Origin: Microbacterium sp. K24
GTDB taxonomy: Bacteria; Actinomycetota; Actinomycetes; Actinomycetales; Microbacteriaceae
Direction of reading: 5' to 3'
Length of the DNA stretch: 64,000 nucleotides
Assembly: GCF_004794465.1 (NCBI RefSeq)
Contig: NZ_SSDJ01000086.1
Coordinates: forward strand, 53,958 to 117,957
Under the pieces are notes generated by a model. The model searched no databases and was not told the origin of the DNA. It saw only the letters and a list, made by a program, of their open reading frames with translations. Positions 16,503-26,469 of the stretch are shown piece after piece (within the stretch, counting starts at the first letter, position 1; each line of letters opens with the position of its first letter). A program made the translations under genes and the position numbers.

Positions 16503-17030
16503 ATGACTGATGACACCCCCACCACCGGCGCGACCGGCACCTACACGACCGACGGACGACCGAACAGCGCGACGTCGCTCACGCCCTTCCTGGCGATCCC
16601 CGGCGCGAAGCAGGCGATCGACTTCTACCGCGATGTCTTCGGCGCGCGGGTCGTCGACGTGACCGAGTTCGGCGGCGTCGTCGCGCACGCCGACCTCGAC
16701 TTCGGGCTCGGACTGCTGCAGCTCGGCGAGCCGAGCCCCGACTACCACCTCGTCCCCTCGCCCGCGGGAGACGACGACTGCTACTCGATGGGCCTGTATG
16801 TGTCCGACGTCGACGCCGTGGTCGAGAAGGCCGTCGCGGCAGGCGCGACCGTGCGGGAAGCACCCGCGCCGTTCGTGTCGGGTGACCGGTTCGCCAGCAT
16901 CCGCGATCCGTTCGGCGTGCGCTGGTCGGTGATGACCCGCGTCGAGGACATCTCCGACGAGGAGAGCAGCCGTCGCGTCGCCGAATGGGCGGAGTCGTTC
17001 AACGCGGCTCCGGAGGACGGCGCGAGCTGA
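16503..17030 (+). CDS. VOC-superfamily (glyoxalase/bleomycin resistance-like) protein
   Basis: 175 residues. ATG 16503 follows GTGAGGGC. The VOC fold is visible as two beta-alpha-beta units: TPFLAIPGAKQAIDFYRDVFGARVVD and YVSDVDAVVEKAVAAGATVREAPAPFVSGDRFASIRDPFGVRWSVM, the PhnB-like pattern with DPFGxxW. Metal ligands typical of glyoxalase I are not complete (His in VVAHADLDFG and Asp/Glu later), so enzyme activity is uncertain. It is divergent from an AraC gene, a common pair in actinobacteria. The 3' end overlaps the convergent SGNH hydrolase gene by 32 bp. Confidence 0.85.
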   Translation: MTDDTPTTGATGTYTTDGRPNSATSLTPFLAIPGAKQAIDFYRDVFGARVVDVTEFGGVVAHADLDFGLGLLQLGEPSPDYHLVPSPAGDDDCYSMGLYVSDVDAVVEKAVAAGATVREAPAPFVSGDRFASIRDPFGVRWSVMTRVEDISDEESSRRVAEWAESFNAAPEDGAS

Positions 17031-17820
17031 CCGCGACCTCGGCCGCACGGCAGACGGCAGGCAGCAGCGCCTCTGCCGTGCGGCGGTAGCCGAGGGCGCT
17101 CGGGTGGAAGCGGTCCAGGCTGAACATCGCCTCGGGCTCGTCGAAGAACATCGGCCCCACTGCCCGGCGCAGATCGACCGGTTCGGCACCGGCGTGGCGC
17201 GCCGTCTCGGCCTGGATGTCGGCGAGGCGGCGCGACATGCTCGACGCCAGGCGGCGGAGCGGCTGCGGAACGGGCCGCAGGGCGCCCAGGTCGGGACAAG
17301 TCCCCACGACGACCTCGGCACCCCGCTCGCGCAGGCGCCGGATCGTCTCGTGGAGATGCTGCGCAGACAGGGGCACCGGCAGCCGGTGGGTGACGTCGTT
17401 GCCGCCCACGACGATCACCGCGACCTGCGGGTGGTACCCCTCCGGCAGGCTGTCGAGCTGACCCGGCAGGTCCGGCGACTCGGAGCCGACGACCGCCGCC
17501 GTGTGCAGGCGTACCGGTCGTCGCATCCGCCCTGCCGTGCCCTTCGCGAGGCGGCCGCCCAAGGTCTCCTTGCGCCGCTCGGCCCCGAGCCCGGCCGCGA
17601 TCGAGTCGCCGAGGACCAGCAGGTCGATCGGCTCGCCGTCGAGGGCTGACCGCCACACGCGATCAGCATCGAGGGAGTCCTCGCCGAGCGGCTTCCCGAT
17701 CCGCCTCCGGGCGAGCGCCGCCTGCTGGGTGAGGACGATGCGGAAGCCGACGAGCGCCGTGGCCACGACGAGTCCCACGACGACGAGGACACGGAGGCGG
17801 CGCACCACGCGATTCGACAC
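16999..17820 (-). CDS. SGNH/GDSL-family hydrolase, membrane-anchored or secreted
   Basis: 273 residues. The N-terminal helix VLVVVGLVVATALVGFRIVL (about 11-30) after a basic start gives a signal anchor. Block I is LLVLGDSIAAGLG with nucleophile Ser73. Block III is VVGGNDVTHRL with the oxyanion Asn. Block V is SLDRFHPSALGY with catalytic Asp and His. The family comprises esterases and lipases acting on acyl esters. An outward catalytic domain is expected. It lies 34 bp downstream of hisS on the same strand, so it may be read through from there. Substrate unknown. Confidence 0.9.
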   Translation of the reverse strand: MSNRVVRRLRVLVVVGLVVATALVGFRIVLTQQAALARRRIGKPLGEDSLDADRVWRSALDGEPIDLLVLGDSIAAGLGAERRKETLGGRLAKGTAGRMRRPVRLHTAAVVGSESPDLPGQLDSLPEGYHPQVAVIVVGGNDVTHRLPVPLSAQHLHETIRRLRERGAEVVVGTCPDLGALRPVPQPLRRLASSMSRRLADIQAETARHAGAEPVDLRRAVGPMFFDEPEAMFSLDRFHPSALGYRRTAEALLPAVCRAAEVAVSSRRPPEPR

Positions 17821-17853
17821 GACGGTCGTGAACGCCGCGTGAACGAGCGCAGG

Positions 17854-19161
17854 TCAGGACAGGGGCTTGAGCTCCAGGTCTCCGACGCCGGCCGACACGG
17901 TCGCGAACGCCGTGTAGCCGTCCGCCGCCGAGCGCTCGAGCAGCGCCTTGAGGTTCTTCGTACGACGCTCGAGCCGCACGCGGGCTCCGGTCGCGATGAG
18001 ACCGGCCTTGTGCGCGACGAGTTCGGCGACCGGCACATCGGCATCGTGGATCAGGACGACGGCCTGCGCTGCGGCATCCGGTTCCGCCGTGACGAGGTCG
18101 ACGAGACGCTCGAAACCGAGCGAGAATCCGACCGCGGGCACCTGCTGACCGAGGAAGCGGCCGATCATGCCGTCGTAGCGTCCGCCGCCGCCGAGCGAGT
18201 AGCCGACCGACGGGTGCGCCAGCTCGAAGATGGTGCCGGTGTAGTAGCCCATCCCGCGCACGAGGAACGGGTCGAACACGAGCGGGATCTCGGCGGATTC
18301 CGTCGAGGGGCGCCCCGCGGCCACGGCGTCGCCGATGCCGACGAGGTGCGCGACGATGTCGTCGGGCGCACCGTCGGGCAGCGCCTTGCGGATCTGCCGC
18401 TCGCCGTACGGGTTGTACTCCATGGTCTGTGGGCGACGCAGGAATTCCTCGAACGCGTCGACGGGCGCCGTACTGGTCCCCTGACGCTCCGCGCGCTCAC
18501 GGAGCTCGGCGCCGACGCCCTCGGGCCCGATCTTGTCGAGCTTGTCGATCGTGATCAGCACGCCGGGACGCTCGTCGGCGGTGAACCCGAAGCTGTCGAG
18601 CATCCAGTCCAGCACGCGGCGGTCGTTGATCCGCACCGTCGCACCCTCGAGTCCGAGCGCATCGACGGCGTCGAGGGAGGCGACCATCAACTCGGCCTCG
18701 GCGCGCGAGGAGTCGTCGCCGATGATGTCGATGTCGCACTGCACGAACTGGCGGTACCGGCCCTTCTGCGGACGCTCGGCACGCCAGACCGGCCCGATCT
18801 GGATCGCCCGGAAGACCCCGGGCAGCTGCCCGCGGTTGCTCGCGTAGAAGCGGGCGAGCGGCACCGTCAGGTCGTAGCGCAGGCCCAGGTCGGAGAGCGC
18901 CGCCGGGTCGTCGGCCGCCTCGCGGATGGCGTCGGCGTCGAGCCCCCGACGGAGCACGTTGTAGGAGAGTTTCTCGTTGTCGCCGCCGATGCCCGCGTGC
19001 AGGCGGTCGTAGTCCTCGACGACGGGCGTCTCGATCTCGTCGAATCCGTGCGCGAGGTAGCGGTCGCGGATGACGGAGAGCACGCGCTCACGGCGGGCCT
19101 TGTCGGCGGGGAGGATGTCGCGCATGCCGCGCGGCGGGTTCACAGTAGCCACGCCTCCCAT
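17854..19161 (-). CDS. hisS: Histidyl-tRNA synthetase
   Basis: 435 residues, class II aminoacyl-tRNA synthetase. Motif 2 region is FRAIQIGPVWRAERPQKGRYRQFVQCDIDIIG. Histidine-specific motifs are LRYDLTVPLARFYA (HisA-like 1) and GMGYYTGTIFEL (HisA 2). Motif 3 lies in GGGGRYDGMIGRF and VGFSLGFERL. The C-terminal anticodon-binding domain runs from about residue 350. It charges tRNA-His in the cytosol. The start MGGVATVNPPRGMRDILP is close to the typical start, and the internal V6 (GTG 19146) is an alternative. The gene is followed by the SGNH hydrolase and preceded by mazG (39 bp). Confidence 0.97.
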   Translation of the reverse strand: MGGVATVNPPRGMRDILPADKARRERVLSVIRDRYLAHGFDEIETPVVEDYDRLHAGIGGDNEKLSYNVLRRGLDADAIREAADDPAALSDLGLRYDLTVPLARFYASNRGQLPGVFRAIQIGPVWRAERPQKGRYRQFVQCDIDIIGDDSSRAEAELMVASLDAVDALGLEGATVRINDRRVLDWMLDSFGFTADERPGVLITIDKLDKIGPEGVGAELRERAERQGTSTAPVDAFEEFLRRPQTMEYNPYGERQIRKALPDGAPDDIVAHLVGIGDAVAAGRPSTESAEIPLVFDPFLVRGMGYYTGTIFELAHPSVGYSLGGGGRYDGMIGRFLGQQVPAVGFSLGFERLVDLVTAEPDAAAQAVVLIHDADVPVAELVAHKAGLIATGARVRLERRTKNLKALLERSAADGYTAFATVSAGVGDLELKPLS

Positions 19162-19199
19162 CTTCCCAGGTCCGGCGTCGCGGCCGAGCCGCCGCCGGG

Positions 19200-19865
19200 T
19201 CAGGATGCCGCTTCGACGGCGCGCACCTCGTCCTCCAGCATCCGCAGCCGCTCGCGCAGTGCGCGTTCGGCATCCCAGCCCTGCGTGCGGGCGACGGTCA
19301 CGAGCGCGAGGAGCGCGTCGCCGAGTTCGGCTTCGGATGCCGGCGCGGGAGCCGGACTCGCGGGCGCGAGCACAGCGGCTCCGGCGGCGCGACCGACGAG
19401 CTTCTGCGCGAGGGCGAGCGCCGGCATCCCCCGGGGTACGCCGTCGAGCACGCTCGTGCGGGTGCGCTTCTCGGCGGCCTTGGCGGCGTTCCAGTGCACG
19501 AGCACCTCTTCGGGCGTGTTCGCCACCTCCCCCGCGAAGACGTGCGGATGCCGACGGACCATCTTCTCGGTCAGCGTCGAGGCCACGTCGTCGATGTCGA
19601 ACGGATCATCGGGGTCCTGCGCGGCGATGGCCGCATGGAACAGCACCTGCCAGAGCAGATCGCCGAGTTCCTCACGCAGGTCATCGCGCGTGCCGCCCTC
19701 GACGGCATCGATGACCTCGTGCGACTCCTCGATCAGGTACGGCACGAGATCTCGGTGCGTGATCTGCTGCGACCACACGCAGTCCTCCCGCACCGCGCGC
19801 ATCGTGTCGGCGGCCGCGCGCAGCGCATCGTGCGTGCCCTCGCGGGGATCGGGGCGAGTGCTCAC
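19200..19865 (-). CDS. mazG: MazG-family nucleoside triphosphate pyrophosphohydrolase
   Basis: 221 residues, shorter than the double-domain E. coli MazG (263). The MazG core holds CVWSQQITHRDLVPYLIEESHEVIDAVE, with the EExxE/H metal motif, and LREELGDLLWQVLFHAAIA, the second metal motif (ExxD). The middle part PHVFAGEVANTPEEVLVHWNAAKAAEKR is also MazG-like. The second domain is degenerate and has an Ala/Pro insert (AVLAPASPAPAPASEAEL). It hydrolyses NTPs or dNTPs to NMP and PPi, house-cleaning for damaged nucleotides. GTG 19865 has GGAGGAAC upstream. It is cotranscribed with hisS or nhaA by position. Confidence 0.93.
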   Translation of the reverse strand: MSTRPDPREGTHDALRAAADTMRAVREDCVWSQQITHRDLVPYLIEESHEVIDAVEGGTRDDLREELGDLLWQVLFHAAIAAQDPDDPFDIDDVASTLTEKMVRRHPHVFAGEVANTPEEVLVHWNAAKAAEKRTRTSVLDGVPRGMPALALAQKLVGRAAGAAVLAPASPAPAPASEAELGDALLALVTVARTQGWDAERALRERLRMLEDEVRAVEAAS

Positions 19866-19911
19866 GGTTCCTCCTTCGATCCTGCCCGACGGCGATCCGG
19901 GCGGGCGGCCC

Positions 19912-21087
19912 TCATGACGCCGCGGCTGCGACCCGACGGTACCAGCGCGCGCGCAGGGAGACGATGATGCCGGAGAGCACGAGCGCGATCAGCGAGCCGA
20001 CGAGCACACCCAGGATCGCCTGATCCCGGATGTCGTCGTGCGCACCGAAGGCCAGGTTGGCCAGCAGCAGCGAGACCGTGAACCCGATGCCGCCGAGGGC
20101 TCCCGCCGCCAGGATGTCGGCGAAGGGCAGAGCCGGTGCCGCTCCCTTCGGACGGATGCGCATGGCGATCCAGCCGAACAGCCCGATGCCGACGATCTTG
20201 CCCACCGGAAGGGCGACGACGATCGCCCAGAAGGCCGGAGACAGTTGCGTCGGAGACACGGCCGGGATCACGACGAAGGCGGCGACGAACGCGAAGATCG
20301 GCAGGATGGCGCCGTTCACCGTCGGCTCGAGCAGATGACGGGTGCGGCCGGCGGGGACCGGAGCCATCACGAGACCGAGCATGACGCCGGCGATGGTGGC
20401 GTGGATTCCCGACGACGCGACCAGACCCCAGGTCACGACGGCGACGACCGCCATCGCGACGGCGATGATCAGGTGGCCGTGCTCGTGCAGCAGTCGGCTG
20501 AGCACCCAGAAGACGGCGACCCCGACGACCGCGAGGCCGAGCAGCAGCCACTGCACGTCGTGGGCGAAGAGCACGGCGATGAAGATGATGCCGATGATGT
20601 CGTCGAGGATCGCCAGCGCCAGGAGGAAGACCCGCACGGTCGGAGGCAGCCCGCGGCCGAACATCGCGAGGACCCCGAGCGCGAAGGCGATGTCGGTCGC
20701 GGTCGGGATCGGCCACCCCGTCGCCGTGTCGCCGCTGCCGGCGATCAGCAGGTACACCGCGATCGGCACGATCACCCCGCCGGCCGCCGCGATCGCCGGC
20801 TGCACGGCCTTCCGCGGAGAATCGAGCTCTCCATGCGTCAGCTCGTGCCGCAGCTCGATGGCCACGACGAGGAAGAACACGGCGAGCAGCCCGTCCGACA
20901 CCCAGTGCGCGACGGACAGGTCGAGCCCGGTGCCGGGCACCGCGATGTGGAAGTCGAGGAATGCCGCCAGCGCATCGTGCGTCGGGAGGTTCGCCAGGAG
21001 CAGGCCGAGGCCCGCAGCGACGAGCAGGAGCACGGCGGGGAACTGCTGACCGCGGAGGGGGTTCGCTGAGATGCGCATCCCCTCCAT
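19912..21087 (-). CDS. nhaA: Na+/H+ antiporter NhaA
   Basis: 391 residues with about eleven or twelve transmembrane segments. The ion-site motifs are PIPTATDIAFALGVLAMFG (TM4 unwound region, Thr-Asp) and LALAILDDIIGIIFIAV with the two adjacent Asp residues equal to D163/D164 of E. coli NhaA. The C-terminal GGIGFTVSLLLANLAF is also conserved (TM10 with the loop lysine region KGAAPALPFADI). It exports Na+ or Li+ for protons, so it aids salt and alkaline pH tolerance. ATG 21087 or ATG 21078 (MRIS) can start; a GGAGGGG lies between them. It is divergent from ppc with only 77 bp between starts. Confidence 0.96.
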   Translation of the reverse strand: MEGMRISANPLRGQQFPAVLLLVAAGLGLLLANLPTHDALAAFLDFHIAVPGTGLDLSVAHWVSDGLLAVFFLVVAIELRHELTHGELDSPRKAVQPAIAAAGGVIVPIAVYLLIAGSGDTATGWPIPTATDIAFALGVLAMFGRGLPPTVRVFLLALAILDDIIGIIFIAVLFAHDVQWLLLGLAVVGVAVFWVLSRLLHEHGHLIIAVAMAVVAVVTWGLVASSGIHATIAGVMLGLVMAPVPAGRTRHLLEPTVNGAILPIFAFVAAFVVIPAVSPTQLSPAFWAIVVALPVGKIVGIGLFGWIAMRIRPKGAAPALPFADILAAGALGGIGFTVSLLLANLAFGAHDDIRDQAILGVLVGSLIALVLSGIIVSLRARWYRRVAAAAS

Positions 21088-21164
21088 CGTAGGTCGTGCG
21101 CTTCTCGGCGACCCGGGACGTCATGCGTTCGGGACACCCCAGTCGACGGGGATACTCTCGAAGG

Positions 21165-23858
21165 GTGACCCCCGCACACGAGTTCTCCGAGCCCACGAAC
21201 ACCGAGGCCATCCGCGTGATCGGCCGCTTCGAAGCAGGCCAGGGCATTCCCGATGCGATGCGCTCCGACGTGCGCATGCTCGGCGCCCTGCTCGGCCAGG
21301 TGCTGCGCGAGGCCGGCGGCGACGACCTCTTCGAGGATGTCGAGCGTCTGCGTCTCGCCACGATCCAGGCATACGAGGAGGAGAACTCCGGCGCCTTCGA
21401 CCGTGCAGCGGCGATCGCCGAATCGTTCACGGTCGCACGGGCCGACGAGGTCGCGCGCGCTTTCACCTGCTACTTCCACCTCGTCAACCTCGCCGAGGAG
21501 CACCAGCGCGTGCGCGTGCTCCGCGAGCGTGCCGGCCAGCCCGGACGGGAGGATGCCGCCGACACCGTCGCGACCGCCTACGCGCGCCTGCGCAGCGAGG
21601 TCGGCGACGACGAGGCTCGCCGCCGCCTCGACGGCCTGCGCTTCCACCCCGTGTTCACGGCGCACCCGACGGAGGCGCGGCGTCGCGCGGTGTCGTCCAG
21701 CATCCGCCGCCTGTCCGAGCTGCTCACCCAGCACGACGCCGCGAGCAAGGGCGGCGCCGAGGCGCACCGGGCCCGCCGCCGGATGCTGGAGGAGATCGAC
21801 ACGCTCTGGCGCACGGCGCCGCTGCGCGCGCAGAAGCCGTCGCCGACCGACGAGGTGCGCACGGTCATGGGCGTGTTCGACGAGACGCTGTTCACCACCG
21901 TGCCGCACGTGTACCGGCGCATCGACGACGCGCTGCGCGGCGAGGAGTCCGGCGCGAGCGCGCCCGTCGTCCCCGCTTTCGTGCGGATCGGATCCTGGGT
22001 CGGCGGTGATCGCGACGGCAACCCGTTCGTCACGGCATCCGTCACCCGCGAGGCGTCGCAGATCGCCGCCGACCACGTGCTCCGCGGTCTCGAGCGCGCA
22101 CTCGACCGCATCGGCCGCACCCTGACGCTCGCCTCCGACGACACGCCGCCGAGCGCCGGGGTCACGGCCATCTGGGACGCCTTCGCCGCCGTCGAGCCCG
22201 ATGTCGCCGCCGAACTCGCGGCGCGCTCCCCCGATGAGCCGCACCGCCGCGTGCTGCTCGTGCTCGCCCGTCGCGTGGCCGCGACCCGCCGGGGCGACGC
22301 CGAGCGCGGCTTCACCCGTCCCGAGGAACTGCTCGCCGACCTGCGTGCCGTGCAGTCGTCGCTCGCGGAAGCCGGGGCGAAGCGCCACGCCTTCGGCGGT
22401 GTGCAGCACCTGATCTGGCAGGTCGAGACGTACGGGTTCCACCTGACCGAGCTCGAGGTCCGACAGCACTCGCAGGTGCACGCGAAGGCTCTCGCCGAGC
22501 TCGAGGCGGGCGAGGCGATCAGCGCGCAGACCGAGGAGGTGCTGGAGCTGTTCCGTGTGATCGCGGAGATCCAGCGCGACCGCGGCGCCCGCGCGGCCGG
22601 TCGGTACGTGGTGTCGTTCACGCAGTCGGCATCCGACCTGGCGAACGTGCACAGGCTCGCCCGGCATGCCCTCGGCGACGACGTGCCCGTGCTCGACGTC
22701 GTGCCGCTGTTCGAGACCTTCGCCGACCTGCAGGCCGCCCCTGAGATCCTCGCCGAGGTCGTGACGTTCCCCGAGTTCCGGGAGCGCATGGCCGCGACCG
22801 GGAACAAGCTCGAGGTCATGCTCGGCTACTCCGACTCGTCGAAGGACGTCGGCCCCGTCGCCGCGAACCTCGCCCTGTACGAGGCGCAGGAGAAGATCGC
22901 CCGCTGGGCGCAGGAGTCGGGCATCGAGCTGACCCTGTTCCATGGCCGCGGCGGCGCCCTCGGCCGTGGTGGCGGACCCGCGAACTCCGCGATCCTCGCA
23001 CAGCCGCCGCACTCGGTCGACGGCCGCTTCAAGCTCACCGAGCAGGGCGAGGTCATCTTCGCGCGCTACGGCGAGCCGGCGATCGCGATGCGGCACATCG
23101 ACCAGGTCGCTGCGGCGACCCTGCTGGCCTCGTCGCCCTCCGAGGAGGAGCGCACGAGCAGCGCGGCCGCACGCTACGCCGAGGTGGCCTCGATCATGGA
23201 CGCGACCTCGCGCGAGCGGTTCTTCTCGCTCGTCAAGGCCGAGGGCTTCGCCCCCTGGTTCGCGACCGTCACACCGCTGGAGGAGATCGGCCTGCTGGCG
23301 CTCGGCTCGCGCCCCGCACGGCGCGGACTGTCCGTCGAATCGCTCGAGGATCTGCGGGCGATCCCGTGGGTCTTCGCGTGGACGCAGGCCCGCATCAACC
23401 TCGCCGGCTGGTTCGGACTCGGTACGGCCCTCGAAGCGGTCGGCGACGCCGAGCTGCTCACCGAGGCGTATCGCGAGTGGCCGCTGCTGCGCACCATGAT
23501 CGACAACGTGGCGATGAGCCTGGCGAAGACCGACGAGCGGATCGCCCGGCAGTACCTCGCGCTCGGCGACCGCGATGACCTCGCGGCCCTCGTGCTCGAC
23601 GAGCTCGCCCTCACCCGGTCGTGGGTCATCCGCCTCACCGGCGGCGAGGGACTGCTCGAGAACAAGCCCGTGCTGCAGCGCGCCGTGCAGCTGCGGAGCC
23701 CCTACGTGGACGCCCTCTCGCTGCTGCAGCTGCGCGCTCTGCGCGCGCTCCGCTCGGCGGCCGAGCAGCCCGAGGGGTCCGGCGCGGACGCCGAGCAGCA
23801 GCGTCTGCTCCTGCTCTCCGTCAGCGGCGTCGCGGCCGGTCTGCAGAACACGGGGTGA
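21165..23858 (+). CDS. ppc: Phosphoenolpyruvate carboxylase
   Basis: 897 residues from GTG 21165 (the open frame extends 23 codons further but without family likeness). Catalytic His167 is in FTAHPTEARRR. The conserved loops are GSWVGGDRDGNPFV (about 273-286), LGYSDSSKDVGPVAA and FHGRGGALGRGGGP, all diagnostic. It carboxylates PEP to oxaloacetate, replenishing the TCA cycle. Promoter-like GATACT (21151-21156) ends 8 bp before the GTG and no ribosome site is seen, so a leaderless mRNA is likely. Divergent from nhaA. gdhA follows 140 bp downstream on the same strand. Confidence 0.97.
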   Translation: MTPAHEFSEPTNTEAIRVIGRFEAGQGIPDAMRSDVRMLGALLGQVLREAGGDDLFEDVERLRLATIQAYEEENSGAFDRAAAIAESFTVARADEVARAFTCYFHLVNLAEEHQRVRVLRERAGQPGREDAADTVATAYARLRSEVGDDEARRRLDGLRFHPVFTAHPTEARRRAVSSSIRRLSELLTQHDAASKGGAEAHRARRRMLEEIDTLWRTAPLRAQKPSPTDEVRTVMGVFDETLFTTVPHVYRRIDDALRGEESGASAPVVPAFVRIGSWVGGDRDGNPFVTASVTREASQIAADHVLRGLERALDRIGRTLTLASDDTPPSAGVTAIWDAFAAVEPDVAAELAARSPDEPHRRVLLVLARRVAATRRGDAERGFTRPEELLADLRAVQSSLAEAGAKRHAFGGVQHLIWQVETYGFHLTELEVRQHSQVHAKALAELEAGEAISAQTEEVLELFRVIAEIQRDRGARAAGRYVVSFTQSASDLANVHRLARHALGDDVPVLDVVPLFETFADLQAAPEILAEVVTFPEFRERMAATGNKLEVMLGYSDSSKDVGPVAANLALYEAQEKIARWAQESGIELTLFHGRGGALGRGGGPANSAILAQPPHSVDGRFKLTEQGEVIFARYGEPAIAMRHIDQVAAATLLASSPSEEERTSSAAARYAEVASIMDATSRERFFSLVKAEGFAPWFATVTPLEEIGLLALGSRPARRGLSVESLEDLRAIPWVFAWTQARINLAGWFGLGTALEAVGDAELLTEAYREWPLLRTMIDNVAMSLAKTDERIARQYLALGDRDDLAALVLDELALTRSWVIRLTGGEGLLENKPVLQRAVQLRSPYVDALSLLQLRALRALRSAAEQPEGSGADAEQQRLLLLSVSGVAAGLQNTG

Positions 23859-23917
23859 GTCTCGGCGCGGGTCGGGTCGGCGTCGGGATTCCGTCTTCGG
23901 CGACACCGATAGAGTGA

Positions 23918-25369
<1,452 letters not shown>

Positions 25370-25378
25370 GGGTAGTTC

Positions 25379-25431
25379 GAATCGCGTGAATGGTCGCGGA
25401 TCCGGCCCGAAGACGACCATTCACGCGATTC
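25379..25431. terminator. Perfect 18-bp inverted repeat between convergent genes
   Basis: GAATCGCGTGAATGGTCG (25379-25396) and CGACCATTCACGCGATTC (25414-25431) pair perfectly, with a 17-nt loop. It lies between gdhA and the convergent gamma-class protein gene, so it probably stops transcription from both sides. The stem is longer than usual and there is no T tract. Confidence 0.65.
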
Positions 25432-25441
25432 CGACGACGAG

Positions 25442-26038
25442 TCAGACCTCGCGGTCGTCGGCGTGCCGGGCGAGTGAGCGGCCGTAGCGTTCGGTGAGCT
25501 GCACCATCAGGTCGGGGGTGTCGCGGTCGACGCCGAAGACGTGACCGGGGAAGTCGAGCTCGGGCTGCGCGGCCGTGATCTCGGCCTCGCGGTCGGGTGA
25601 GAACAGCTGCACCGGGTCGCCGACGGCCACCCAGCCGATTGGCACCACCGTTCCCGCGGGGAGCACCGCGCGTCGATGCACGATGGCGTTCACGCGCACC
25701 TCGCAGCGGTCACCGACCAGAGCGCCGTTGAAGATGCGGGCACCCGAGGCGAAGAACACCTCCTCGCCGACGGTGGCCCCGGCGATGCTGGCCAGCGTGC
25801 CGATGAGGGTGTGCGCGCCGATGTGCACGGCATTCGCGGCCGTGGCGCGGATCAACGCGTTCTCCATCACGATCACGTGCTCGCCGAGGGTGATGGGTCC
25901 GCCTTCCGCGGTGATGACGGCGCCGTGCAGCACCTGGCAGTCCGGCCCGATCTCGACGTCGCCGGAGACGACGGCGGTGGGAGCGATGACGGCGGTGTCA
26001 TGGATCCGGGGCCGAGCCCCGAGGTGCTCGTACAACAT
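25442..26038 (-). CDS. Gamma carbonic anhydrase-like left-handed beta-helix protein
   Basis: 198 residues. Hexapeptide repeats of the left-handed beta-helix are clear: AVIAPTAVVSGDVEIGPDCQVLHGAVI, then ITLGEHVIVMENALI, VHIGAHTLIG, ATVGEEVFFASGARI. In true gamma carbonic anhydrases three histidines bind zinc; here only parts of that set are seen (His in QVLHGA, VHIGAH), so activity is uncertain. PaaY/YrdA-like relatives include carbonic anhydrases and thioesterases. ATG 26038 fits. It is a single gene, convergent with gdhA. Confidence 0.82.
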   Translation of the reverse strand: MLYEHLGARPRIHDTAVIAPTAVVSGDVEIGPDCQVLHGAVITAEGGPITLGEHVIVMENALIRATAANAVHIGAHTLIGTLASIAGATVGEEVFFASGARIFNGALVGDRCEVRVNAIVHRRAVLPAGTVVPIGWVAVGDPVQLFSPDREAEITAAQPELDFPGHVFGVDRDTPDLMVQLTERYGRSLARHADDREV

Positions 26039-26103
26039 GCCGCCAGACTAGTCGCCCGGCCGATCCGTTGACACTGTCATCCGCCCGGATCTACTCTCCC
26101 GGC

Positions 26104-26469
26104 ATGGCGATCACGAGTCTCTTCCCGATCCTCCGCACGACTGATCTCCCGCGGCTCAGCGCCTTCTATGAGCAGGCGTTCGACGCCGAGGTCGCCTACC
26201 GCTACGACCAGGAGGGCGTCGATGTCTACGTCGCCCTCGCTGTGGGCGGCGGACACATCGGCATCGGCGTCGAGTCGGAGATCGCCCGAGGCGACGTGAT
26301 CGCCGTGTGGCTCTACGCCGACGATGCCGACGCGGCATACGCCGCAGCCCTCGCCGCGGGCGCGGTATCCGTCGCTCCGCCCGAGGATCTTCCCTGGGGC
26401 GAACGGGTCGCGCAGGTGCGGGACCCCGACGACAACCTGCTCTATCTCGCTACGCCTGCTCCGTCTTGA
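26104..26469 (+). CDS. VOC-superfamily protein
   Basis: 121 residues, a single VOC unit pair. Begins MAITSLFPILRTTDLPRLSAFYEQAF (first strand and helix), has a metal-type His in GGGHIGIG and the final RDPDDNLLYLA, where Glu/Asp near the end is the usual ligand. ATG 26104 is chosen; upstream codons in frame are not family-like. Such small proteins bind drugs or catalyse isomerisations. Function is unknown. The 3' end overlaps mfd by 20 bp on the other strand. Confidence 0.83.
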   Translation: MAITSLFPILRTTDLPRLSAFYEQAFDAEVAYRYDQEGVDVYVALAVGGGHIGIGVESEIARGDVIAVWLYADDADAAYAAALAAGAVSVAPPEDLPWGERVAQVRDPDDNLLYLATPAPS

